64,000 nt of DNA from Ophioceras dolichostomum (lineage: Eukaryota > Ascomycota > Sordariomycetes > Magnaporthales > Ophioceraceae): positions 29,449 through 93,448 of the forward strand of contig PYST01000149.1 of assembly GCA_003049485.1 (NCBI GenBank), read 5' to 3'. The notes beneath the pieces are model-generated. The model was not told where the DNA came from. It was given only the letters and a program-made list of their open reading frames with translations, and made no database searches. The position numbers and the translations under genes were made by a program. This document shows, in pieces, positions 20,585 to 30,093 of the stretch (within the stretch, counting starts at the first letter, position 1; every line of letters starts with the position of its first letter).

Positions 20585-20780
20585 GGCCTAAGTCAAGTCA
20601 AGGCGAGTGCTGAAGAGCGATTCGGTAGGTCCAGGGTGAAGATGAGAAAATGGGGATGGTGCGGCGATGAAAGTACCCTTTCTAGCAGACATTCGAGAGC
20701 CTCTGGGGATAGAGTTCTGGGCTCTCCTGGGGGGCAAAAAACGTCATATTTATATGCCTAGAAAGTCAAAGTGGTGGTAT

Positions 20781-21488
20781 CTACGCAAACCGGATGTTCA
20801 ACTTAATCGTCAAGATATTCTTCCTCAAAAACACCACGCTCGCATCATCATCCTCCTTCCCCCTCAGCTGTCCCCTATGCGTCTGACTATGCGGGATATG
20901 CAACGTCTTCTCCAGCGGTTTCACTTTTTCCGTCCACTCAGGCATGTCCTCGAACGTCGCAGTGGCTGGCAGCCACCCCCTGTCCAGACTCTCCGCTGTC
21001 CTCGGGTCGAGCGTAGAAACAACCGGTTCTACAACCCACAACCCGCTCGGCTCCCCCCGCGAGAACCCGGCCGCGATCCGGTCGTTGAACGCATCCGCCA
21101 GCAGAGCGGGCATGCAGGCCAGCACCGCGTACCGCTCGGGGTCGTTCTCCTCGCCGGGGTCCGGGATGTCGCGGACCTTCCAGCGGGGCTCGGACCAGAA
21201 CAGCTCCATCTCGTTGCGGAGCTGCATCGCGTCGTCGGCCATGAAGGACTCGTAGAGCCGGTACAGGGAGAAGAGGGGAGAGTCCTCGAAGACGCCCTCG
21301 GGCGCGCGGTACTTTTGGGACTGGATCGACGTCTTGTAGGCGGCGCGGTGGAGGAGGATCTTGCGAGGGTTCTGCGGCGGCCAGGAAGGGTAGACGACCT
21401 CGGCGTCTTCGAGCGTTGCGTAGTTTCCCGGTTTGGGCCGGCTGGAGAGCGAGAAGATGGAGGGGAATTTGCGTTGGCTAGGCGGCAT
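20781..21488 (-). CDS. Uncharacterised fungal protein
   Basis: A single exon of 235 codons with ATG at 21488. Soluble, no signal peptide or membrane helix. It reads like a conserved fungal protein of unknown function: ERYAVLACMPALLADAFNDRI in the middle and PLEKTLHIPHSQTH near the end are the most family-like parts. I recall similar hypothetical proteins but no named domain. It lies tail-to-head upstream of the metallophosphoesterase remnant on the same strand, 196 bp away. Confidence 0.75.
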   Translation of the reverse strand: MPPSQRKFPSIFSLSSRPKPGNYATLEDAEVVYPSWPPQNPRKILLHRAAYKTSIQSQKYRAPEGVFEDSPLFSLYRLYESFMADDAMQLRNEMELFWSEPRWKVRDIPDPGEENDPERYAVLACMPALLADAFNDRIAAGFSRGEPSGLWVVEPVVSTLDPRTAESLDRGWLPATATFEDMPEWTEKVKPLEKTLHIPHSQTHRGQLRGKEDDDASVVFLRKNILTIKLNIRFA

Positions 21489-24197
21489 GGTTGGTTGGAA
21501 GGATGGATGGAGGCTTGACTTGACTTGGTTGGGCTGGTTGTCCTTTCAGCCTCGGCGGGTGTATCTCGAAGGTCGTCGGGATGCACGCTTCCTTAGTGCT
21601 TACTATGTGCAGGATTCTGTCCGGCCCGGAAACTTCTTCGCGACGAGACTTCACGGTGCAGATTAGATTATTTGGCTACTCGGTAGTGACAACTGACCCT
21701 TCAGGACATTGTCTAAACACCCATTATGAGGATTCCATCAACCGTCCGAGAGAGGGGCCTAGAGTAAGATATGGGAAACACTTGCTTCTATTAGCGTGAC
21801 TCCCGATTTCGGGCAGCTCCGCCCGAGGCTTGCTTGTTTTCCTGGCCCGGCTGTCCGACTCGCTTGGCCATTATCATCATCCTTCGTCTTTCTTGCCAGC
21901 CCGGACAAGAGGCCGGGCCCTCAAGCTGAAGGCGCTGCTGTATGCCTTGCCTATGTAGTGAAAGAAGAGTCATTGTTCACCGTCGCCCTCAACTCCCATG
22001 GTCTTTCCGTCATGCTGTCCTACCAATAATGGATACAAAAAGAACGAGCTGGTTTCAGAAGAGTGGGAAGGATGGAGGTGGTATTTGTATGGTTCCGGCG
22101 GTCGTCGGCCTCAAACCTCAGGCTCCAAATCATGTGTTGACTTCTCGACAGAACTAGAGAGTGGTGGCATTGGTGAATGCTGAGGTTGGTGGTGGTGGCC
22201 GGGCCGGGCCGGGCTGGGCCGGTGATGGCCTCTTGCTCTGACCGGGCGGCCCGGTCGGTGGGCGGATACGAGACAGGCCATGACCCAACAGGCCAGTAAA
22301 GTGCGCCATTTGGAGATCCTTTCTTTCTTGCCAAAAGCGAGATTGTACAGCTGGATCAGATGAAATGGACTCGGAATCCAACGGCGTTCGGTGTCTCCCG
22401 AGACCTTCCTCGCACCGTTTTGTCGTTGCTACCACGCTCAAGCCCGAGAAAATGCCTACTATTCTCGGGTCCCAAGACCACACATCGCTACCGGGAGCCG
22501 AAGCGTCATCAAGTTCACCTGCAATTTTGCCGCGATACCCGTGGAAAGTATGGCAGGTACTGACGCTACGGAGCGTGCCATCCTCGAGAGATACTCCACA
22601 CGAGTCGTATCTGGAGAGATCAAGTTCGCGCAACCAGTCCGCTAATTTACAAGCATTAGTCGAGTGCTGTACTCATGCCATCCTGGAGAAAATCCCGTAC
22701 CCGATTGCACTCGCGACGGCGTAGTTCATCTCGAGCGTCCCACGCATTGTCAGGCAGCTTGTCGACCGATCGTCTTCCACCTTGAACGAGCTCGCAACAC
22801 TCTGGTACAGATCGGTTTGAAACAAGATGGCCAACAACTTCCTCTGGGTAATCTCAGGTTATTTTGGAATGAGCGAGCAGTATTGGATTCCAGAATGATA
22901 TCGTCTCCCGTCTTCTGTCTCCACTCCTACATCAAGGACGGCCCAAAGCGATCCGAACAATACTTGATGGCACAGCTCTACATCGAGCCTTGCGAGAAAC
23001 ACTTCGATATAGTTTCCTCCTTCGATGTCGTAAAGAGGGAGGCAGCTTCGGAGCTCTCGGCACCGGTTGTGAAGCAATGAGTGATGAGTGCCAAGGCGCT
23101 GTCTCGGGGCGTGCGTCAGCTAACCACAGACGATGGTTGCACTCTACGCTTGAGGTTCCTTCTTGTACTCTTATTTAATTTTGCGATACGCTTCTCCTTG
23201 AGATCGCTACACGGTAGTAAACCTAGTCATGTAAGCTGGACGGGTGCGTCCTCCAGGACGCGATCTTGATCCCGCCGGATCTGAGCAGTCGGCCGACCTT
23301 TTCTCGCCAGGCCCCTCGACCGTGCCCCCAACACAAATTCCAGAGGCATTATGGTCAGTATCTGCATAATATGCATGATCACTCACGGTAGTCGCCGGAT
23401 CTGGACGGATGGGCCTCGGTCACAGGTTGGGTCGGGGCCTCCTGGCCCCCCTGATGACCGTGACCCCGGCCCCGGCCCCGGACTCGTGCACCACCAGTCT
23501 TTACCACCCGTAAGCTCCATAATTATCCGCCTCCACTGGCCAGTCAGCGGCGCATTCATGCAACTATTGCCCCTTTTGGGCACCGGAAACCGGCACTTGG
23601 TGATAGATAGGCCTCATGATGGCCATAGGCAATGATCCCTAATGCATCCTGTAAAGGGGGCTTGGGGATCCAGGCACACTCCCGTTGTCGGTAGGCGTGG
23701 AGCTCGAAGCGTTTGAGGTCAGGTCCCCGGTCAACGGGGCCGCAATGCTGTTCAAATTGCGATATGTTTGTTGGCATCTCCTTTATAAGCCTCTTCATGT
23801 CTCGCTCGGCAACCCCCCTGACATTCAGGCAGGCAGGCCATGGATGTTTCGTCCAGCTCGATCCAGGGGAATGCGGAAGAGGTAGCACAGGGCCATCTCC
23901 CTGGCCCGCTGGTGTAATGATCATGATTAAGGGTGAGGATTTGCAGTAGTTAGGAGAGGGTATAAGTTGACCGCGTGGTCCCCGTTTGCCGTTTCTTCCG
24001 TCCGTCCACCGAATTGAGCGTCTCCATCTCCATCCCGTGGACGCATACACAAAGGGACTCACATTCAAACTTCTGCCACTGTCGCCAACAAGCTCCTTTG
24101 GCAGCTCGCCTCATTCCTTCACTTCCTTGTCATTGACTTAAACGCGCATCATATCATTGCCTACCGTTTCACGACGAGGATTCATTAGCCCGGCACG
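21489..24197. other. Spacer with unexplained open frames
   Basis: Between 22154 and 23080 frames of 100-160 codons are open on both strands (minus: MREL...SRYDSCGVSLEDG; plus: IGLKQDGQQLPLGNLRLFW and PKRSEQYLMAQLYIEPCEK). No family is recognised and no consistent exon chain emerges. A G/C-rich stutter (CCGGGCCGGGCCGGGC) lies near 22199 and a GGCCCCGGCC run near 23466. TATAAG near 23959 may serve the small gene at 24198. Confidence 0.35.
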
Positions 24198-24410
24198 ATG
24201 GGCTGCTTCAGCTGCTGCTGCGGGAGCAAGAAGGACAAGGACTCGGACGACGAGAACGACCAGCCCCCGAGAGAGTCGAAGTCGAATAAGTACCTCCAGC
24301 AGGCCAAAGAGCTCGACAAGGAGTACCACGTCTCGGACCAGGCTAAGGCCTACGCCATCGCGGCTGCTAAGAACAAGGCCAAGGGGGGCAAGAAAGGCAA
24401 GAAGAAGTAA
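24198..24410 (+). CDS. Small lipid-anchor candidate protein (70 aa)
   Basis: A 70-codon single-exon gene. It begins MGCFSCCCG: Gly2 followed by Cys3, Ser5 and a Cys cluster is the classic combination of an N-myristoylation site with adjacent S-palmitoylation cysteines, so the product should sit on the cytosolic face of a membrane. Then comes a Lys/Asp/Glu-rich linker, a helical middle (YLQQAKELDKEYHVSDQAKA) and a polybasic tail ending in KKGKKK that could add electrostatic membrane binding. No family name is known to me. Composition and the clean N-terminal motif argue that it is real despite the size. Confidence 0.7.
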   Translation: MGCFSCCCGSKKDKDSDDENDQPPRESKSNKYLQQAKELDKEYHVSDQAKAYAIAAAKNKAKGGKKGKKK

Positions 24411-25145
24411 AACGAGGCAGGCATGGCCCATACCCCGTGATGGCATATCATGGGAGCTTTCTTACTACTTACTACTGGAGGGTTATCCGCTTGCACCGCG
24501 AGGTTTCTCTTTGTTCATTGGAAACCAGGGCGTGGCCTTGGTATTACAGGAGAGATTAATACCGGCGAACGTACTTCTAGAGCTGGATGCGGTTCAGCCC
24601 GTCTATTTCGTTTCTTGAATTTACTCTTCCTACTCATCGCACCCGTGACCCATGTCACGTTCCTCGCAAACCCTCAAGGTGGCACCGTAACAAGAATTCC
24701 ATTCTATGCAAGGTACCCAGGGAGTTGTTGTCCAAGTTGAGGCGTATGAATACTAATTATCTGCTGCCAAGGGCCTCCAAAGCAATGGCCTACCTCACAC
24801 ACCTGAGCTGTGGCTACTCCCATTCGCCGGATCGTATCCCGTCTTAATCAAAACATGTCCCCTTGAAATCTTTGCTGATAGTAGGGTTAAGGTCGTTGTT
24901 GAAATCCCCCGATAAGACGACTACTAGTGCGGAAAGGACAGCATACTCACACATCCGATACTTCATTTCCACATTCCTCTACCCAACCACTCCACGCACA
25001 GTTCAGCCATAGGGAAACCACAATACCCCCCACGGCACACCCGCTGACCCTCATACATACACCCCCATCGCCTTCCCCAGCCAAGCCTCCCCTCTCCCGT
25101 CTTCCCTCAGCTCAAAACTGCCATGCTTCCCTCTAAACCGGACCC
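24411..25145. other. Intergenic, nothing recognised
   Basis: Convergent 3' flanks of the small lipid-anchor gene and the NmrA-like gene. Only short frames are present. Confidence 0.5.
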
Positions 25146-26084
25146 TCACGTCGTCTTCGCCTTCCCACCGCCCGCCATCGCGCTAACAGCCGGCATCTTC
25201 CCAACCCACCTCTCCCTCCCATCCTCAACCGCATCAACAAGCCACCTCGCTAACGCTCCCCTCCTCTGCGTCATCCACCACCCCTTCTCGCCGATCCACC
25301 CCTCAAACGCCACCCCGCCCCCCTCCTCCCTGTCCCTCCTCCAGCTCTCCTCGTCGCTCCCGCCCGGGATCCCCGCGATCCTGAACACCGTCCACTCCAC
25401 GCCCTCGGGCGCGGCTAGGAAAGCCCGCTCGACGGCCCGGATGGAGCGGTACGCCGAGTTGGCGACGATCATGACCGACAGCACCATGAACCAGCGCAGG
25501 AGGCTGAACTTGTCGTTCGCGTTCGGTATGGAGATCGTGCCCATCGCGAAGATGCGCCTGACGCCGTGCTGCCGCATGAGGACGAAGAGGCGCTCGTAGA
25601 AGGAGGCGAAGACGGAGGGGGTGAGGAAGATGGTGTTGGGCCCGACGAGGGAGATGACCGAGCTGGATTTGGAGACGGCTGTTGTGAGGGAGGGCGTGTC
25701 GGTGAGTTCGCCTTTGATGACCTTTTTTTGTCATGAAAATAGCCAGAAGTTAGTACTAACAGGCAGGTTGTATGCATGGCATGTATGGGATGTGATGGAT
25801 GCATATGATCAGGGTGGGTAATGGAAAGAAGCGGAAATGGGCGCAGTCAGTAGCTATAGCCCCAAGGTGCTTGCTTGCTTGCTTTGCTTGCTTACCTCGA
25901 GGAGAGGGTTCTTGGCGAGATCGCCCGGGATCTTGGACGGGTTCCGCACGTACGCGATCGTCGCGTGATTGCGATGGAGCAGCTCCCGCAGGAGGCAGAT
26001 GCCCGCCGGCCCCGTGCCGCCGAAGACGAGGATCTTCTTGGTGGCGGCGGTGGTGGTGGTATCGTTGTTGTTGTGGGCGGACAT
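25146..26084 (-). CDS. NAD(P)-binding Rossmann protein (NmrA/atypical SDR-like)
   Basis: Two exons, 26084-25896 and 25721-25146, joined in phase 0, give 254 residues. The N-terminus has a Rossmann beta-strand and glycine motif (KKILVFGGTGPAGICLLREL, residues 16-35), typical of atypical short-chain dehydrogenases that sense or use NAD(P)H. VRNPSKIP follows the second strand, as in NmrA-type proteins. Then VISLVGPNT, RRIFAMGTISIPN and WTVFRIAGIPGG follow. No YxxxK catalytic pair is obvious, so a binding or regulatory role, or a non-classical reductase, is possible. The intron uses GTAAGC and an A-rich acceptor (AAAAAAAG). A CTTGC tetramer-like repeat sits at its 5' end (25869-25893). Confidence 0.85.
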
Positions 26085-26988
26085 TTTTGGTGTTGAGGTG
26101 AGAAGAGAAGCGGCTTTTTCGATTGGATGATAGATGCCTAGCTTAGGTACTGTGGGGTGCTGGCACTGAAGCCTTGTGTGGGATTTGGTGATGCGGTTGC
26201 CGCAAGCTTATCAGAGCCTCGTAGGATTGATGTCGTTGCCGAACTTTCCACTCCTCAACTAGGACGGACCTGTGAACCTTCTTATATCCAAAGACAGTAT
26301 TGCGTATTCTTGAGACTTCGTTTTTCTTTCGTATCTATCTCTCCCCCACCGACGCTTGCTTTTACTTCGTCTGCCTGAGCACTCTTCACAGATGAGGTGA
26401 TTACGAAATCGACTTGGCAGCTATGTCGGATGGGACGATGTTTGGAAATGCGGGGTCCCGGACCTGAACAGAACCCGGCAGCTGTCTTCCGGCACAGTTC
26501 ACGGCCAGAGTGGCCGTGGGTTGGATTTGTAAACCAGCTCCAGGCGAGCTCTCTGATAGGTCGGTTGCGGTTTTGGTGTATTACCAATGCACTTTCTGGG
26601 CGGTGGGCGTGGGGCGCCGGAATCTTGGAGTGAAAGCTTTTGCCGATATTGGGGGTTGTGGACAGGGGTGGGCTGACTTACACTCACACAGTTGCAATCA
26701 TGGCGAACCACTGGTGATCAAGACCGGAATGAGAAGACATGTGTGCTTTGTTTTCGTAGTCGAAAAATTTATAGCGAAGGGAATATTAACGAGGTGGTAA
26801 AAAAAAGTGAATAACTTCCCTTCCGGTCGATTTACTCCATGGTACAGACGGTGCGAGCAGTTCGGGTTCCATCATCATCAGCTTGAACTGCCTTCTCCCC
26901 AACAGCAGAAAAATGACCAAAAAAAAACCAAAAAAAGAGGTAAACTAACGGCCTTCGCATCGATATTCTTCAAATCCGCAATCCCCCC
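26085..26988. other. Intergenic, nothing recognised
   Basis: Probable promoter of the NmrA-like gene and 3' flank of the oxidase remnant. No domain-bearing frame. Confidence 0.5.
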
Positions 26989-27640
26989 TTACGCCGCATC
27001 ATGCGCGATCTCGGTCTTGATGATCTGCGCCGCCTTCCTCACGCCCTCGACGCCGTAGAAGTTCGAGAACATGAACGAGCTCATGCCCAAGGCCCGGACG
27101 CCCAGCGCCAGCCGCTTGAGCACGTCACTCTCGTACCGCACGCCGCCGTCAGCCAGGACCCCAATCCGATTAAAGACCTGGGGCATGTTGTGGTGGATCT
27201 CGTACGCGATCTCGAGGGGTGAAGGAGAATGCTCCAGCTGGCGGCCGCCTTGGTTCGAGATGGCCTTTGTTCCTTTTTCGACAGGCATCATCGCGTCTCG
27301 AAGACGCGATGATGCCCTTGAGGATTATGGGGAGGGTGGTGTGCGTTGCCATTTCGACGAGGAGGTCCCATGTTAGGACTGAGTTCCTCTGAAGGCCGTA
27401 CATGGTAAAAGATGGTCGATCAGTTCCTTTGTTCCCCAATAATGGGTTCCGAGATTCTAAGGGAGTGGTGGAAGACGGAAGGGGGAAAGCTCACGCGTTG
27501 GTGGTGTCGTAGGGTGCGGCTCGGTGGCGGCAGGTGGAGCCCCCTGAGCCGTCGATGGTCCATACGATGGCCTTTGCGTCGGTGGCCTCAGTGCGGTGGA
27601 TGTTCTCCCAAATGACAGACAGGTTAGCGTTGGTGTAAAG
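26989..27640 (-). pseudogene. FMN-dependent alpha-hydroxy-acid oxidase remnant
   Basis: The 3' half of a lactate-dehydrogenase (cytochrome b2)/glycolate-oxidase-family gene. Exon 27640-27495 encodes NLSVIWENIHRTEATDAKA and VWTIDGSGGS; after an intron, LQRNSVLTWDLLVEMATHTT and LPIILKGI follow. At 27284-27316 a perfect hairpin sits where the frame slips by one base. The next frame resumes with DAMMPVEKGTKAISNQGGRQ, then VLADGGVRYESDVLKRLALG, and stops at 26989. The catalytic His of the family motif SNHGG is Gln here (SNQGG). No upstream coding for the N-terminal half of the barrel is visible. A 5' truncation, a frameshift and a lost catalytic base make this a pseudogene. Confidence 0.8.
27284..27316. 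repeat. Perfect 15-bp inverted repeat, 3-base loop
   Basis: The arms GGCATCATCGCGTCT and AGACGCGATGATGCC are exact reverse complements separated by CGA. It lies inside the oxidase remnant at the exact point of its frameshift. Confidence 0.95.
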
Positions 27641-30093
27641 CTGGAGTCAAGGTCTGCAATGGAATGTAAATGCATTGGCCTTTGTATTGCATTTCTGACC
27701 TGTTCGCGTGGGATTTACGCGGCAGTATACCGTACGCGACAGGTGATGCCATACCAGATACAATACAAAACACATTACAATAGAATACAATGCAGGCCCT
27801 GGCTGGAGGTATCGTCGGCAGGTGTTCGCTACCTAGCTATGCCGCGTCGATAAACGTCTGTCTGCCTTAGCGAGATCTGTTTCTACTAAACTGTCGGAAG
27901 ACCAGCTGAGGATCGTTGAGCCTGTTGTTGCTCTTGACTGCCACAGTCTGCTCGATCGTCTGGCGAACATCGATGGCTTGAGGAGTTGAGGCTGCGGTGA
28001 AGCATGGTAGTTCTGTGGAAAGGGCCTTGGGTGTTCATCGGACGCATCAAGAGAAATAACCAAAAGGGGGCTACTATAGGTTGCCCATACTACTGCACAG
28101 GGCAAATTTACGGCATACTAGTAGCCAGGCTCACGCTAGTCACATCCGTCAGCTGGCGTTGACTGAGCCTCTGTGAGCAACAAAGGGGAGAAGCCTGTTT
28201 TCTCACCCCGGAATTTCCCCTTAGTAAGGCAACACGGAATTGTGCAGATCCCGTGGAATCTTATTCACTGGGGGCACCGGAGCTCCACAAATGCGCTGGG
28301 AAGCATCGAGGGCAACATGCTGCCGCGTCAGTAGCGAGAAGCCACCGTAAGGAGAACTCGGAAATGGAGCGCGCCTGGTGTTCTGCGTGCAACACGTACT
28401 ATGGCCTACAACTCCCTATAGTCAAGGTTAGTCCTGGCGAGCCGTCAGAACCGGAGGTAATCTACAACCGCCGGTGTGACTGGCATCTCTGAGGGATATT
28501 GACAAACAAAACGTGTCACTGGTGTGTTGTGGGGATTGGAATTCCGCAAAGATTATAAACTTATTGGAGACTTGTTTAACTGAGCACACTGTGAGCATCT
28601 CGAATCCTCGCTCAACAACAGCGAGAAGATGCGCAGAGGCCAGCAAGACGGTTGATTCGTGCGCGATGTACGTAGTCCTGCTCAACCGCACATGCAGTCA
28701 TTGCCTCACTGCTTCCTTTGAATCGTGAGCGTAGAGCCGCTACTTGGTCATATCGGTCTAAAACCGAGGCTGAGGTCAGCCAGAGAAGTTCCTTTGGTAT
28801 AATCCATAACTGGCAAATGTTCGGGATCGTTCGTTTCACCACCCGCCCATGGGTCGACCTCGATAGCTGTCATTCGGAATCCGGATTTATCCGCGTCCTT
28901 TTGGTGTGGCTTATTGGTCCGATTCGCTCTCACTACGAGAATGAGAGGGTTGTGTGACAAACATTCTGGCCCTTGGGACCTGCATGGCTCGGTGAATGGG
29001 TTGGAAGATCACAGATAATAATAGCAAGCGAACCTAAGGCCCGGATACGGCCAGTCACAGTCCGGGACGTGGGAGCACAGAGTGGGCGGTTGCAATTACC
29101 CAGGCAGGCGGGACGGAGAATAAATGTTCGGCGTGGTTGGCTAATATATGCTGCCGGATGCGGCGAGGTGAAAACAGCCAGGAACCCATTCGCTGCAGAG
29201 AGAGCTTTACGGTCCTCGACTCCGGTCCATCAATACATCACTACCAGCGACTGAACCTACTGCACGACACAAGATACTACAGGTCGAGAAGAATGTTGTG
29301 AGCCGATACGCCTCTTGCTTCTACTTGATGGAAAGCTCATCGAAGCAACTCAGGATCGAGAGAGAGATACGAACCTGGTCCAAATCAGCAATCGCACTCG
29401 CAAACCCAATAACAAAACCACGCTATAGCCTTCCGCTCTTCGCCAACAATTCCCGATCAGCCGCAGGCACTATGGCTTATCGTTCAAGTGGCCCAATCGG
29501 CGCTATCAGGCTATTTTGGCCCTGCAGATTGGTGATCATGGCTGGCCGCGATAGTGCGCGCCTCTTCCACGACCATGCTTCCAGGAGCTCGAGACAACCA
29601 GACTGGCAGGCGGGGACGCTTGGAAATTGTACCACTCCTTGGCATTTCAGTTCCAGATCACCAGCAATCTGATCCGGGCGTCCTCCCGGACAATGGGAGA
29701 CACAAATAGCAACGATGAACACTCCTATTACCGGCTGGGACGAGTCACCCCACTCCCCGAGGTCATGGTATGAATGCAGCATGCAATGTTTTGGACCGGG
29801 AGTGCGGTTCGTCGGACAGAACAACGAGCACGACCCGGATTTGCCTACGTCCCCGTTCCCAAACGCTGCACCTGCTGGGATCCAAGCTCGAGGGAAGCGA
29901 CCTTGCTGTCGGAAGGGCCACGACGGCCAACTTATATCCTAAACCTCGACACGGCTCCCACTATCGAACATCTTCGGTGCCTCTCCTCTGGTTGTTTTCT
30001 CCCTCCGGAGCGCGTCATCCTGATACGCGCCCGTCATAGCACGGAACGATACAAGCCAGCAGCAGCATCAGCAACAGCATCGGAGGAGTCGAG
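27641..30093. other. Gene-poor spacer
   Basis: No supported gene. A short AATAC-rich stretch lies near 27755-27790. This is where the missing 5' half of the oxidase would be expected, and no matching coding was seen. The 3' end contains the promoter of the CBM1 repeat protein. Confidence 0.4.
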
